NCBI GenBank assembly: GCA_038363925.1
Contig: JAQQWL010000013.1
Coordinates: forward strand, 1,240,001 to 1,304,000
Direction of reading: 5' to 3'
DNA from: Apiospora phragmitis
Lineage: Eukaryota > Ascomycota > Sordariomycetes > Amphisphaeriales > Apiosporaceae
Length of the DNA stretch: 64,000 nucleotides
This document shows, piece after piece, positions 1-12,875 of the stretch. Made by a program: the position numbers and the translations under genes. Positions within the stretch are counted from its first letter, which is position 1. Every line of letters begins with the position of its first letter. A model generated the notes under the pieces. That model saw only the letters and a list, made by a program, of their open reading frames with translations, was not told the origin of the DNA and made no database searches.

Positions 1-972
1 TACTGCTTATGTTGCCGCCGTGGCGACGGATGCCTGAGGATCGCTGCTGCTGCTGCTGCCCGGGGCGCTTGTACCCTCTCTGGCGGAAGTGGGTGATCCA
101 GAATGACTGGTCATGCTCCCGCGGCTGCGTCTGAGTATCGTAAAACATAATGGGATAAACGGTAAGCGGGTATTTGTTGAGGTATGAGTGTTGTAGTCTA
201 GAGAGGAACTCAAACTGACAAGGGTTGTCACTATTTCGGGGTGCTTCACTTCATGGGGGCGGGTTTATTAACTTCGCCCTCAAGCGGTACAGCCAAAGTC
301 AAATGAGTAAAACTACATCAAAGAAGCGAAGCCAAAGGGTGCAAACACAGCTACTCTTCACACACCTTTGTCTGTATGCTCTGGTAGGGGGGAAAGGGGC
401 ATGGTCCACTCAAGTTGCAGGTCTCAGCCAGACGGTGAAAGTGGACAAAGAAGCTGCATCTGATTTGGGATCGTAACTCCTGAGTTATTCTAAAGAGTTT
501 CTACCTAGTTCGAATCTGCTGCCATCTTGCCCGTTGGACTACTCGCCTAGTCTCTGGTATTTGAGGAGTGTCTTGAACCTCTCTTATGTAGGGCGGCAAG
601 GCATCAACACATATTGTTTTTCTAGCTAAATGTGCTGTTAGTATGCATATAAGTTTCTGCATTATTACTTAACCGTCGTATACCCCGAAGGAGTAACAAG
701 GCGTCATTTGTTGATGATTGTCACTTGCATTGAAGCCCGTCGTTCTTCACAATGGAGACAGCGAAACAGTTCGGGTATTATGTAGGCTTAATGCTTTGCT
801 AAGAATCCAAAGAGCCCAACTCATAAAGTCGAGTCTGAAGAAAGAACTAATTCACCTGGAATACTTGAATGTTTTAACCTATGACAGCCTGTTGCTCTGA
901 TGAAACTCAAGCCCCTCGCTACTTTCTTTCTTCCACAAAAGTCTCGGCGTTCCTCCGGCCAGGGATCAGTCA
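1..972. other. Left-edge region without a supportable gene
   Basis: No frame here has recognisable protein homology or clear splice structure. An 80-codon minus-strand frame (7-249) ends in a Ser/Ala-rich low-complexity tail. It could be the end of an exon, but nothing else supports it. The right part is the 3' flank of the GH76 gene that ends at 973. Confidence 0.4.
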
Positions 973-2578
973 TCATGAGAGTAGCCATTTGAAGAAGCCA
1001 GCCAGCAAGCCAATCATCATCAATTGCCACTGAGGAGGAGACACCCCAGTACTACCGTTCGATCTCTTACAAGAGACGGAGCCGGTGGCTCGTGGGGATC
1101 AGGAGACGTTGGCTGGTCAGGGTTAGGAGCAGGAGCAGGGGCAGGAATCATACCCTTCACATGCTGAATCTCGCCCGCCCGGAAAGGCGGCGTAGCTTCT
1201 TGGACCAACAAGCCCTGGACGACCTCCAATGCGGACATCTGCTGCCCGAGGCCCGTGCTGCCGTCAAACCCGCCGACGTACCACCGCTGGCCGCAGACGG
1301 TGCCGTTGGCGCCGCCGGAGCAGGCCTTCCCGGCCGCCGCCGCGGACGGGTTGAGCACGGCCTGGACCTGCGGCCGCGTGGACGGCATCATCTGGGTCGT
1401 GGCCCACATGAAGCGGGCCAGGTACGCCTTGAAGCTGAGCATGTCGGTGTTGCACTTGCCGACGGTCTCGCAGGCGTGCTCGAACATAACGCCGGTCGCG
1501 TTCGCGAACGGGCCGAAGTAGGACCCCGCGGCCTTGAGCAGGCGGGCCGTGCGGTCGCCCCAGGTCGCGTCGCCGCCGGTGTGGTTGTAGAGCACGGCCG
1601 CGCCGTACAGGTAGATGCCCTGGAGTAGCTGAAGGAGACCTGGTTGACCTTCTGGCAGTCGTCTTTGCTGTCGGCCCCGTCGAGGATGTTGAAGTCCTTG
1701 TCGATGAAGCCCACAGACTCGGACCAGTTCCAGATTTTCTGCGCCCAGTCCTGATACGTCTGGTTGCCGGTCGCACGGGCAAGCCGCGCAGAGAGCTGGA
1801 ACAGTCCGCCATTGCTGACGGAGTTCTAATTATATGTGCAAGAAAACGGGTGATCAGTGCTACTATCCCCATGCTTTGGCCAATGATTACCGTGCGTAAT
1901 TCATCACTAACTTACCTTGTAAGTCATGCCATTCGGGTTGTTTTCGAAGATCTGCCAGGCCAGGCCGCCGCCGCAGGACGTCGTGTTCCAACGGACCACC
2001 ATTGAATTCCAGATGTTCTCCGCCATAGTGAGCCAGGAGGGAACGCTGTCGTCTGGCTGCGGAAGATTACGCTCCGCTGCCTCCAGGACAGTGAACGACC
2101 AGAATGCCTGGTCGTCGTTTCCTTCATCACCTTGGTGGCGGGGGACCATGTAGTCGAAGTTGGGTCCTACTTGGGAGAGCAGTGCCTGAGTGATCACGTC
2201 GTGATACGAATCATCTCCAGTGTAGTGTTGGTAATCCAGCATGGATCCCCAGCACGCTCCAGATTCCCACCAGTATACCGGCGCGGGGAATACGGCAAGC
2301 GTCTGAAAGAAACTGTCAGGATGGTTCCAAATATGTGCAGCCCATAGATATCTCACCTCGGTGGTATTTGTAATGTTGCCAGTATAATAGGACATAGTCC
2401 CGTACGCAAGCGTCGAGGCCACACTGCGAATGGAAGCTGCAATACTCAAGTTAGCCAACCCCTTCCTGGCAGTACGATGAGCCAGCACCGACTTACAGAC
2501 ATCACTGATGTCCAGATCCTTCGGGGCCACAAAGCTACTGGCCAAGGCGGCCGTGCCATGAACTGACTTGACGAACAT
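973..2578 (-). CDS. GPI-type GH76 mannan endo-1,6-alpha-mannosidase (Dfg5/Dcw1 family), frameshifted
   Basis: Family role: Dfg5/Dcw1 proteins act at the plasma membrane and wall and are thought to transfer GPI-mannoproteins onto wall glucan. Exons on the minus strand are 2578-2497, 2436-2357, 2302-1916, 1825-1071 and 1029-973 (introns of 60, 54, 90 and 41 nt). The start at 2578 gives a weak signal peptide followed by the typical segment SIRSVASTLAYGTMSYYTGN. The GH76 signatures VYWWESGACWGSMLDY and the catalytic Asp pair in EGNDDQAFW are present. The last, short intron (1030-1070) is inferred because removing it exposes a hydrophobic tail, WQLMMIGLLAGFFKWLLS, which fits a GPI-attachment signal. 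Without it the protein would end in a Pro-rich segment at 1020. The length, about 453 aa, fits the family. One base is missing around 1616-1628: the frame breaks between QVSFSYS and GIYLYGAAVLYNHTGG, which are adjacent in the family. Either the gene is broken or the base call is wrong. Confidence 0.88.
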
Positions 2579-4324
2579 CTCGCTTTTCCAAGGGTTGTCG
2601 AACACTGAGCAATTCTGATGGTTTTGTGACAGAAAGCTGTGTGGGAGACGGAGGAAAGGACAACAATACAACAGACTTGATGGAGTTTTCTTCCAGAATG
2701 GAACTGGACTATAAATTATACTGAGTAGAAGACAGTCACCAAATGGTCTCCATGTGTCGTCGTGACGAAGAGCGTACGGCAAAGCGGAAGTAGAAGCCGT
2801 GGTGTAATAGAATCAGAGCGGACAATAGGTTCCGCAAGCGATTGTCACCGTCCACATGAGAGTTGTCAAGAAGGTACAAGATGACTGAAACCAACCGACA
2901 ACAACAACTGTGATGGCATGTCCAACAAGCACAAAAATGGACGGTTGGTGTTGGAAGAAGAAGAACGATATATATTGGCGGCTGTCAGCAAGAATGTGTG
3001 TATTCGGTCGCACACAACACCACCGAGGTACCGATCTTACTCGCTAAATACAAACTTGGCAGGGGCCTGGTCCTGCACCTGGTATGCCGGGACAATCATT
3101 GGATCGCGGCCTTGGGAACGTAACGAAACAAGCGCCTCCCGTGTATACACGTCGTCTGGTGTCTACGTGGTTCAACGTTTCGTTTGACCAGACGTGCGAG
3201 GCGGTTGCTTTGACGTTGATCAACAGGTGCCAGTGAGAATATTTCGTCCCGTCAACTAACGTTAGAGGGAGATGGGCCAATACCAGCTTCAGCTACCATA
3301 TTAAATCGTACGTTTTCACACAACAATCCCATAAGCAACAAAGGTGAAAGACATGGCACCCCATGGGAAAGTCATGTCGGGTGAGGAGGGCTCTGAGTAA
3401 GGGTTTACCAGAATAGGAGATGTACCAGGAACCGATTGGCTATTACCTCCTGATTGCCCCTGGGATCCAAGCTTGGCGTCTGGGGTTAAACATGAAACAA
3501 CCTTTAAGATTTAGTACAAGCACGTTAAACGTTTCTTTCTTTGACTGCAGCTGGCATCGAAAAGGCCGTCTTCCATGACACTGCCTGTACTGCGTCACCA
3601 GACCTTGCTATCGTGTTGCTGCTCGCTTAGACTTGCATATGATATGGATGGTCTGTAGCACGGGCATCGCGATTTGTGTCCATCAGGGGAAGCAGCTGTA
3701 TCTACCAACCATACGTCCAACTCATGTCCAACAAGAAAACGTTGGCCGATGCCAGAGAGAGACAGCCACAAATCTCCGGATGTGAGTACAAGCGGGTGTG
3801 AGGACAAGGGGTAAAGTGAGACATAGTATTGTGTTGCCCCTTGACAACATCGGGCCAAACCCCAGAAGCCTTCTTGGTGGGATAGGTAAGGTGCGTTCAA
3901 CCCAGCAGACAATGCAGACAATCGGGCACCTGTAATGCTACAATCCGTACCACTACCACTGAGCCAAACAGCCAAACAAAGTCAGAGAACCCCCAATTCG
4001 AATCCGCCCCGAGCAGAGCATTTTAGATACGGGAAAGAAAAACAAAAAAAATAAACAACTACAGTCTGTTCCAGTCCTTCGCCACCTTAGTAGCAAGGTC
4101 CCAGTACTCCTCTGCGCCGTCCGTTCGGGCTAAGCACACTCGAATGAGTGTGCCACCCGCTTGGGGTGTGCTTTAAGGGTACGGGGGCACGTTGATAGTC
4201 TCCAGTCAAAACGGATATGGGAGGGGACCAGACCCCCGAAAGGCGGCACCAACCCAAAGCATCATAAGACCTTTGGCAATGAATTCACTATTATTGTTAC
4301 TTATGACTACCCCTCTAGGATTGT
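2579..4324. other. Intergenic region, promoter side of the GH76 gene
   Basis: Only short frames without conserved features are present on either strand (longest about 126 codons, minus strand, 3595-3975, compositionally random). The right end is the 3' flank of the LRR-like gene. No RNA gene or transposon ends were seen. Confidence 0.45.
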
Positions 4325-5844
4325 TCACGCATTGTGAGCCAGACCAGCATTCAACCCCACCGGGCTTTCGGCCAAATCAGGTAGCTTATCCATCTCCACG
4401 GTGATGAAGCGCCCCCGTCCTGCTCTCTGCGCCCTGATGTTTTTCTCTACAACAACAGCTTGCCGCTTCCAGTCCCAAAGCCTCGACAAGTGAGCAGATG
4501 AGTCGGGATCGGCCGCATAGCCAGAACACAGTCTCAGCACTTCGATCTTGCCCCAATCGCTAGCCCAATACACGGAGCTGGTCGAGCTTTCTCCTTCCGC
4601 CTCCTTTCGCAAGGCAGGGAACCAGTCGCCACACCCCGTGAGATCAAGATACACTAGACTGTAGAGAGCTTTGCTCAACTTCCTCAGAATGAGGACTGCC
4701 TCGGACCAGTCATCGTCTAAAATATGGCTATAGTGGTTCGTGGCGCCGTAATTTGCGGTCCTTCCAGTGACCGGAGAAAAGACCTTGGCTGCCTTCGCAT
4801 TGGGTGTCAGCGACGGTGCTGGCCAGCCGGACAAGTTGAGATGCGTCAAAGTTGGCAGCTTGCCGGCAAGCATGAGAAGCTGCCTCCATGAAGCGTTTGG
4901 AGTCGAAGTGGGAGACATGGCGAGTGATAGATGTGTGAGGTTGGGCAGAAGCTTGGTTGGCCCGGAGATTAGCTCTGGGGCGTCCCATGAGTCCTGGACT
5001 TCGACTTCGCCTTGCCGCGGAGCTACAAATAATAAGTCTGTTAGGCTCTTCAACGACAACCCCTTTCCAATTGACCCGGTGAGATCCAAATGGAAAATGT
5101 CTTTATTCAACTTGTTGGGGTCCGGCTTCTCTAGTTCATACTCGGCCAATTCGGATTCTGGAGGGCCAGCTAGCACCAGCCGGATATCTGCGGCAGATAT
5201 GCCGGATTCGTGCACAGTAGAAACGTAATGCAACAAAGCCGATCGCATACCGCCAGAGAGGGTATACAGATAGAACCTGTTCCAATCTCTCTGCGTTACC
5301 CAATTGGTCGCCATGTGGCGCAGGGTAACGTCGACCAAACTGCCATCTTCCGGGTAGTAGGCGCCCGGTAGGGGCCAGTTCTGGATATGGGACGCTGCGG
5401 GATGCTGGTGGGCCGATGGCGCATGGCTAGATTGCGACAATGCCAGCCATGATCGCGGCGGCGGCGGTCCGGGGGTATTCTTCTACCGTTGGGGCCTCGT
5501 CGCTGCGGTCTCCGCGGGAGGGGGCGCTGGCGTGTCGGGGATCTGGAAGATGTGGCGGATGGTGGGAGGGACGCTGGGAGCGTTTTGCGGGAGCAGACTG
5601 GCTTGTGTTGCGCCGGCCGAGTTCAAGTTGCTCCGCCGGAGGTCAGAGAGGATATCGTTGACGGAGCGTGCATGATCTGTTTTTGTCGTTGCTTGTCAGC
5701 CAAGAGCACATGTGTGCATTGGTTGCAGTGCCTTGGGTGCCTACCAGGATTCGTCTGTGACGATGTTCCCCTCGAGAGACTGAGGGATGGCGGGGCAGTT
5801 GACGGCGGCTTGGAATACTTGGCTTGATGTCTTTTCTTAGGCAT
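4325..5844 (-). CDS. Conserved fungal leucine-rich-repeat-like protein, unknown function
   Basis: Two exons: 5844-5745 and 5676-4325, with a 68-nt intron (branch-like GCTGAC, acceptor ACAG), about 483 aa. The start MPKKRHQAKYSKPP is basic and Pro-rich. Downstream come a DHARSVNDILSDLRRSNL segment, an arginine/proline hinge ending PGPPPPRSWLALSQ, and a region with LRR-like strands such as LPNLTHLSLAM, LPTLTHLNLSGW and LYSLVYLDLTGCGDWFPALRKE. The C-terminus is basic (DWKRQAVVVEKNIRAQRAGR). I recognise the architecture as a conserved filamentous-fungal family but know no assigned function. Two compensating single-base shifts lie at C/G runs near 5521-5525 (one base too many) and 5471-5475 (one too few). 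Between them the nominal frame has a TAG, whereas the shifted frame reads RRPQRRGPNGRRIPP, matching the expected hinge. The gene is therefore probably intact in the organism. Confidence 0.75.
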
Positions 5845-6244
5845 AACAGCCCTTCAGCAACAGACACCTGGAGAGTTGGACAGAGATATTTTGGTCCGAA
5901 GACGACAGCGCCGGCAATGGGAGAATATAAACGAGGGAAGATAGGTGACGTTTGAGTCATCCTAATCGGTCCCATCGTTCATTCATCCTGGTAACCTAGA
6001 TGGCCTAGTAAGCATCGCATAGGGCGGGCATGAATATGATCCTATCGATGGTCCGAGCTTCAACTGAGTCACCATCGCCTCCACCAACAATTAACACGAT
6101 CTGAATACCTACCTACTTTACCTATTTGAAAACTACCTTGCTATATTCGGGGCAGTCGTACAGTTGGCTACAGACATGATTATACATAGAATTTTTCTGC
6201 TGCTCCGATCGCACTTTATAAGGGTTTAATTTGCTAAGGTGCTC
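5845..6244. other. Intergenic region between LRR-like gene and ABC transporter
   Basis: About 400 bp holding the 5' flank of the LRR-like gene and the 3' flank of the ABC transporter. No gene is seen. Confidence 0.45.
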
Positions 6245-9200
6245 TCAGTGAGCCATATTCCATAGCTGGTTGAACGGTCCTTGGCTCCGAAGTAGATCAT
6301 CCGGCTTCCCCTGCTCGACGACATAGCCTTTTTCCAACACCACCACTCGGTCAAAGTCAGCTATCGTCTCTAATCTGTGGGCTATGGCGATAACAGTGTG
6401 TTCATGAAACTCCTCCCGGATGAGTTCCTGAACGCGTACTTCAGTGGCTTGATCAACGCTGCACATGGATATATCATTTAGCAAACATACGATCCACCCT
6501 GCCGTATTGCATGTCATGCGACATGCGTGCTGACTTACCTGCTAGTGGCCTCATCAAGAAGGACCAACCTGCCGCAATCCTTTCTTAGGATTGCCCTGCC
6601 GAAAAAGAACAGCTGCCGCTGCCCGTGACTGAGCATTTCCTCCTCGAAAGCAGCATCAAGGCCGCCCTTCTCTTGGATGGCATCCCAGAGACCCACTTTC
6701 GAGAAGACGGCTGTTATAGCTGCGACTGTCGACGACTCATAGGGGTCAATGTTCTGTCGCACGGTGCCAGGCAGGAAGAACTGGTCCTGCGTGATCGTGA
6801 TGAGTCGGGATCGCACTTCCTCGCGAGACAGGGTAGTTAGGTCCAACCCGTCGATTGTAATAGTCCCAGCTGAGATGTCGAGCATTCTGACCATGGTGAG
6901 GAGCAAAGATGACTTGCCGCTATAATTGGCGTTAACAAAGTAACCCAAGTTTTAGTAACAACATATCGGGCCATACCTTCCGGTTCTTCCCACAATGCCG
7001 ACCTTCTCTCCAGCTTTGACAGAAATGGTCACATCGTCCAAAGCTTTGTTCATCCGGTTCCCCTCACCATACGAGGCAGATATGCTAGAGAATTCTACCG
7101 AGCCGTGAGAAGGCCAACCCTCTGGCACCGGCTGATTCTCACCCGGCAGGTTCTCATCCTGCGACTCTTCCGTGAACTGCTTGATCCTCGCGACGGCACC
7201 TATCGAAGTCTCGAGTGATGTCCACCATTGAATCAGCATCTTGACGGTCTCGGCAAACGTGATGAGCTGCACCAATGACACACCGGTGAACCCAATGGAC
7301 ACTGTATCACGCAGTCTGACAGCCAGCCCGGCCACGAGCAGAGCCAGGGCGGCCACAATCAGATCGAGAACCAGGACAAGCCACTGCTGCACCATCAAAA
7401 GCAGGTAGAACGGCTTTCGGGACCGGTCGACGAGCTCATGGTTTAGTTCGGTTGACGCTCTTTCCCACGAAAAGGCTCGGATGGTCGTGAGGCCTGCCAA
7501 CGTCTCGATAAATTGCGTGCTAATCGGATCAGCTTGGCCGATAACATTTTAAGCACGGATCTCGCTTACTATATAGGGGCCTTTTCCTCCAGGTCCAAAA
7601 GTCGCAACTGGCGAGATGTTCTCAAGAAAACCTTCTGGAGGCAGTAGATGACGCCGATCAAGACAGGAAAACTGATGGCCAGGTACCATGTTGCGGACGC
7701 CATGAGAACGGCTTGAGCGATACAAACGAGGAAACCTGTCCGTTAGCGCCTCAAAGTCCAGTGATTTACCGATATAAGATATCTTACTGTTGATGCTCAC
7801 AAGCATCCCCATTGGCAGGTTATGGTCAAGCTGGCCCAAATCTTGGGAGAACCTGCACGGCGTCAGCCACTGCTATAAGGAACGGGAAACTTCAAAAACT
7901 AACTTTGTGGTGATTGATCCAGTATCTTCGGTAGTAAAGAGCGACAAGGGGGTCCTATACATGCATGCGGTCAGGCGTCTCCTCGCTTGGAAAAGGGGGT
8001 GGAGAGGTTGGCATACCGTACAACTGCTTGCAGTAACCTACGATGCATTTCCAGGCCTGACTTCTTGATGACCTTGAGGAGCACAAACCTATCCTACATG
8101 AGCATGGGCCCGGAGAGGAGAGCTACTAGACCTACCAGGTTATAGCAAAGAACGAGATGACTCCGGCGACCTGGAAAGCTGCGTACACACCAAGATAGAG
8201 ACCGATCTCACAATTCCCCTCAGCAGCACTAGCATCAGTCCACCATTTGAGCCACACAGCTAAGAACGAGTTAGACTCATATTGGCAACAGAAAAGTGGC
8301 AAAGTAGCTCACTGGGGAAAGTTTGGAAGAAGGCAGTGAAAATCTCGAGAGTGAGCAGAATGGCAACGAATGCTACCCCTTAGGGACGAAAAGTAGTAAC
8401 CATAAGCTGCATGGTCACCAAGCTGCCTACGTTTATCAGTGGGCTTGGTATCTTCAGATGAGTTCTTCGGCGGCGGTCTATCCCCGTCATCTGCGGTGGG
8501 CTCCTTGCTAGCCATGTCGTCGTCTGCGGTGTGCTTGTCAGATGTCGAAAATAGCTTAGCGAATCCTGGGCGAGTTGAGACTTCTTGCAGGGTGCCCATC
8601 TCCTCGATGGATCCGCCTTGTCCAAGGAGGACAACGACATCAGCCATGGGCAATGCACACGCTGTAGTAAACCATCAGTAAAAAGAAAGCATTGAAGGAT
8701 GGTGATCTACTTCGCTTACCGGACTGGGTCGCCAAAACAACGGTGGTACCCCAGCTTCGTAGCAGGCCTTCGCCAATGCTGAAAAGCCGCGTACAGACTG
8801 AATTAGCTGTGCGGTCATCAAGACCACTGAGTATATCGTCAAACAGGGCAATCTGCGACCTTGAATATACAGCCCTCGCGAGCGCCTAGTGCCCGCTGTT
8901 AAACAGGTTTCTTCTAGAGAGAACGTGTGCGAATCCGACTTACAACTCGTTGCTTTTGCCCACCACTCAACGACATGCCTTTGCTTCCCACCAGGGACTC
9001 ATCCCCGTCGGGTAATTGTGCGAAATCCTTCTGTAAGTCGCAAGCATAAACGACCTGATCGTACAGTTCGGCATTATAGGGGCTAAACCCGACAATGTTC
9101 TTCCGTATAGTCCCGTTCTGACAACGCACTGGTAATGAGTAACTGTCCATCCCCAAGCTGCAGCAATGATGTCACTTACCGTGAGCCATGGCGTCTGGTC

Positions 9201-11550
9201 GCACCACGACATTTTGTGGCGGCTTAACTTAACAGTGCCCGAGGTGACCGGCACTTCACCGAGCAGTCCCTTCAATAGTGTGCTTTTTCCGGAGGCGACG
9301 GGTCCAGCCAATAGTACGAACTGGTTCTTCTCCGTGCCGAAACTGACGTTGTTTATGACAAATTTGCTGTCATCCCAACCAAAAGATGAGTTTTGCAGTT
9401 GGATGTCGTGGCTATTGTTTGCATGTAGTTGGGGTGACGCAGATCTTGTCGCCATATCCACCAGTTCGAGACCGGCATGGAGTGCAGATTCTGAATTTTG
9501 CCCTGATAGTCTATGTCCGCTCGATTCACGGCCTTCTGGCCAACCTGGGGGTGGTGGTGGTGATATGTCCATTCTCCCCCATCTTGGCGATGCTGCTTGT
9601 TGAGATATTTCTGAACTCGCTCAAGACACGCGAGGGCCGAGAACGTGTCAAAAACCGCCTCCAGGGTGCCGAACAAGGGCGCGGCCAGCAAAATGACAAA
9701 TGAGAGGGACGAGAAGACTCCCGTGGCCTCAAACGTCTGCCCTGTGCGGAGGGCTATGATAGCGTAGAAAGCAAAAGTTGCGACAGGGGCCAAGAGAACA
9801 GGGATCTGGGCTATGGTGGCAGAGAGTGAACTGATCAGGCGGAACGGCGCAGCAGAGTTGATCTCGTCTGCCCTCATCTGATTAATGGATACCGCGAGAC
9901 TCTTCGTAAGCCCCGACATCTTAATACCCTTCATGTGGCCCAGCATCTTCGACGTAATGCCTAAGTAATCGAGGATCAGATCAAGTCATCCCAGAATGAT
10001 ATCCTAATTATAACTTACCAACTCGTCGCTGAACCTTCTCGATCCAAGCGCCCATGGCACCCTGAGCTTTGGGGCTCATATAGAAAGTAAGCCCGAGGGA
10101 AATCATACACACCATAACGGGAGCTGCCGCCGCTGGCCCAATTTGACTACTCAACAGCCATGTTGCGATGGCCACTTGGACAATGTCAGCCCATATGTCA
10201 TGGATAAATCTCGCAGCTCTGGCAATTGCTTCGACCTATTGATTTCAGCAGGGACCATCGTTGTCATTCCAGTCTGGTACTAAAACCTACGTCGGTGCTC
10301 ATGAGCGTAATAGATGCGGATTCATCGGCAGCAACAACACTGATTCCGATCGTTTTTCGGTACACTGCGGAGACTAGCATCCCGCGAAGCATGGTTGCCA
10401 TTCGGGACGCTCTGTTGTAATAGAGAGCTGAAGAGATTGCCATGCCGGTATAGACGGTCCCGTATGCTGCAATAAGTCCATAGCCAATATTCGCAGGCTC
10501 TGATGTGCTCTGCAGATGGGACAGGAAGCGACTCAGTAACAGAGGTTGGCATATGGTGAATGCCAGTAGGACAATCCTAGGTATAACCGTCACAGCAATT
10601 GGCCATTGGAGTGTCTTGAAGCAGACCTCCAGTAGCCTATACTTATTCGATTCGGAGGCTTCAATGATTCTTAGTGTTTGTCGCCTAAGGGTGGAACAGC
10701 CCAATATACTCACAGCGGTGCCAGGCCTTCCAGAACTTGCCATCCAGCACAGCAGGAGACATGCCCTCTTCCACTGGGAACAGATCGGTAGGCTTGAGCA
10801 GCTGGCGAAACCCATTACCGAGAAGCGAGTTCAGCCACAGAAACAGGCCCTGGCTGTAGATTCCGCTCGTCTCCTCAGGGCTACGTCTGTGACCTTTATC
10901 GAGGATGTACCTACGCTTCTCGGTTGCTTCGAGCACCAGAATGGCTGCCTTCAGACCGAACGAGGCGGTGGCCACTGCCTGGATCGACACCGGGAGCTGA
11001 CTTTGCCATATCGTCCGAAGAGTCGCGATATCCAAGATGAGAGAGATCAGCAGATACACGTTCAAGGTAGACGACGGTTTCACGGATCTGGTGTGTTCAG
11101 AATACGACAGCACGCAGGCGAACAGGGTGACGATGAACGAAAGACTCGCAGCTGCCGTCGCGGCTGAGCGTATTGGTGAGCCCGTCGGGGACCATGTCGC
11201 CCAGACAATACAGTAGGCCAACTGCAGAGCAGCAAGCGACAAAAGGGCGGCCTACGAGGCGAACTTTTAGCAGGTGGACTCATTACAAGGTCCTCATAGC
11301 ATATCAACATGTGGGAGGACCTCACGAGTTTCAAGTGGCGGAGGAGACTTCCTCCAACAACGGCAGGGAGTTTTCGCAAGTGGAAGAGCCGAAGCGGCGC
11401 GGCGATGAGCAAGGCGGACGCTGGAAGGATGGTGAATATATATTGTTCGAAAGACAAGGTGAAGTCAAAATTGCCCCGACATCCTTGCACAGTCGGTCCA
11501 AACCGGCCATCGGCAGCCAGCGTACAATTGGCCGTCGACGTCGCATTCAT
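6245..11550 (-). CDS. ABCC-type (MRP-like) multidrug ABC transporter, 15 introns, two frameshifts
   Basis: Full transporter of about 1477 aa in the order TMD0-TMD1-NBD1-TMD2-NBD2. Introns (window coordinates): 11252-11325, 10659-10713, 10236-10290, 9961-10018, 9118-9179, 8886-8943, 8662-8719, 8260-8312, 8089-8135, 7955-8016, 7853-7903, 7736-7787, 7520-7569, 6920-6976, 6459-6538. All phases close. NBD1 has Walker A GPVASGKSTLL, signature LSGGQKQR, Walker B IALFDDILSGLDD (Asp where Glu is usual) and an ATQS H-loop. NBD2 has Walker A GRTGSGKSSLL (split by an intron), signature LSHGQRQL, Walker B LVLLDEATSS and IAIAHRLETI. The degenerate NBD1 with a canonical NBD2 is normal for this fungal family. 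It is predicted to be a plasma-membrane or vacuolar ATP-driven exporter of xenobiotics or metabolites; the substrate cannot be told. One base is missing at the C-run 9576-9580 and one is extra at 8376-8380. They cancel overall but scramble the frame between, so any single-frame annotation will break here. Confidence 0.9.
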
Positions 11551-11639
11551 GTTGCTGGAACTACCAAATGAATATGCGATGTAGTTTTATTACGAAGAGG
11601 ATTTAAGTCGCGGCATTGGAGTCTGAAGACATCTGCGAG

Positions 11640-11646
11640 TATATAT
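11640..11646 (-). promoter_or_regulatory. TATA-like element upstream of the ABC transporter
   Basis: A 7-base alternating T/A tract lies 90 bp upstream of the ABC transporter start codon on its strand. The position suits a core promoter, but such motifs are common by chance. Confidence 0.25.
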
Positions 11647-12666
11647 GCAAGGTGTCTGCCTATTTGCGTACCAAACATCAGTGATACATCGCGGCGTGAT
11701 GGTTACTGCGCAGCTGATAAGCAGATCTAGGAATTATTCCAACCAATGAGATCGGCTATAGTGCATTAGGTACACAGCTGAAGCGAGATGAGCATCTTGG
11801 CAGCCCAGAATCCAGATAAAGCTTGAGGCGTGCATTGCAGTCGATGAGTGACGGATTTAGACTACTGATCAATTTGCTGCGTTGCACTCATCAACTGCAG
11901 GCATGTACAAGGTTGCGTGCATAAACATCCACGATCAAGACGTTTTCTCATCGAAAATTCTACCTACGGACGGCTATGAGAAACGGCGCGAAAAGTTCGA
12001 GCCGCTTAATAGGCATGCCTTCAATAGCTGGAGGTCGGGTACGGGGCCGCGATTCCCACACCAAAGTGAGATCAATGTACGTGCATAGCCGAAATCCGAA
12101 CCAGGTTCTATGATCGACTCATCGATAATGAGAGCTCATAGGCATTTCCTTTCTTTTTCTCCCCAGTAAACCTGGTGATCTCTCCGCCGGGCTCGTACTC
12201 TAGGAAGAGACTTAAATAGCAGCGTCCGGTGAAGGTCCAGATGTAGATGTTTCAAGCGGATGCCAAGCCTTGGTGACGTTTGGCTCTTAATCTCTAGATC
12301 AGTGTGGCTGGGTCCGGGGTAGAACCTGTTTGTTGCAGGGGATAGCCAGCATTCTGGCAAATTGGACGCCCACCCCCTGAAGAACCCTTACATATGACGC
12401 AGCGCCTGCCCAAGGCCAATCAGATTCCGCACGACTGTGACGAAAGGTCATTTCCGGTCTGTGTTTGCCTATACTGAGCCCACTGAACAAAGCGGCGGTA
12501 TGCTGGCCTGCCACGATGCAAACTAACTGAGTGGGTTCCCAATGTCTTAAACCAGGGTCTTAAAGGAAAGTAGGTGGTGGGCAAGGTGAACCACCTTCGC
12601 GGCATTGCATCATGGCTTGCTTACCTGGATTCCCAACCTGTTGGGTTGGGCTGGACGCACACCTGT

Positions 12667-12673
12667 TATATAA
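12667..12673 (+). promoter_or_regulatory. TATA-like element upstream of the SUR7-family gene
   Basis: TATATAA lies about 205 bp before the ATG at 12876 and is followed by pyrimidine-rich sequence (CTCTCTCG) typical of fungal promoters. The assignment rests on position and motif only. Confidence 0.3.
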
Positions 12674-12875
12674 TCTACACCATGTTCCTTTGTTCGTACG
12701 TACAGCATTTAATGCGTGACACTGCATTTACCATTTATCTCATCTCTCTCGCTCTTGGTACTCGGCTTATATCAGCTTGACGTGCCGTGTCGTCTGATCT
12801 CTTGCGGCACCACTACTAATCTACACATCAACATCTTCTTATCCATCGCTTATTCTTATAACCCAAGTCGCCAAA

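Larger units (their letters stand above)
11551..12875. other. Divergent intergenic region between ABC transporter and SUR7-family gene
   Basis: About 1.3 kb shared by two divergently transcribed membrane-protein genes. It contains TATA-like tracts near both starts and no supported gene. Short frames at 12136-12605 lack conserved features. Confidence 0.5.

Noticed and set aside
490..530. tRNA-like TTCGAATC element near 510
   Set aside because: The flanking bases cannot form a T stem and no A-box lies upstream.
1092..1628. 178-codon plus-strand Arg/Gly/Val-rich frame
   Set aside because: Antisense shadow of the GC-rich GH76 exon.
6245..11550. ABC transporter as a pseudogene because of two frameshifts and many stops
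   Set aside because: All stops fall in introns with good splice sites. The two single-base shifts sit at C/G runs and cancel, and both nucleotide-binding domains are complete.
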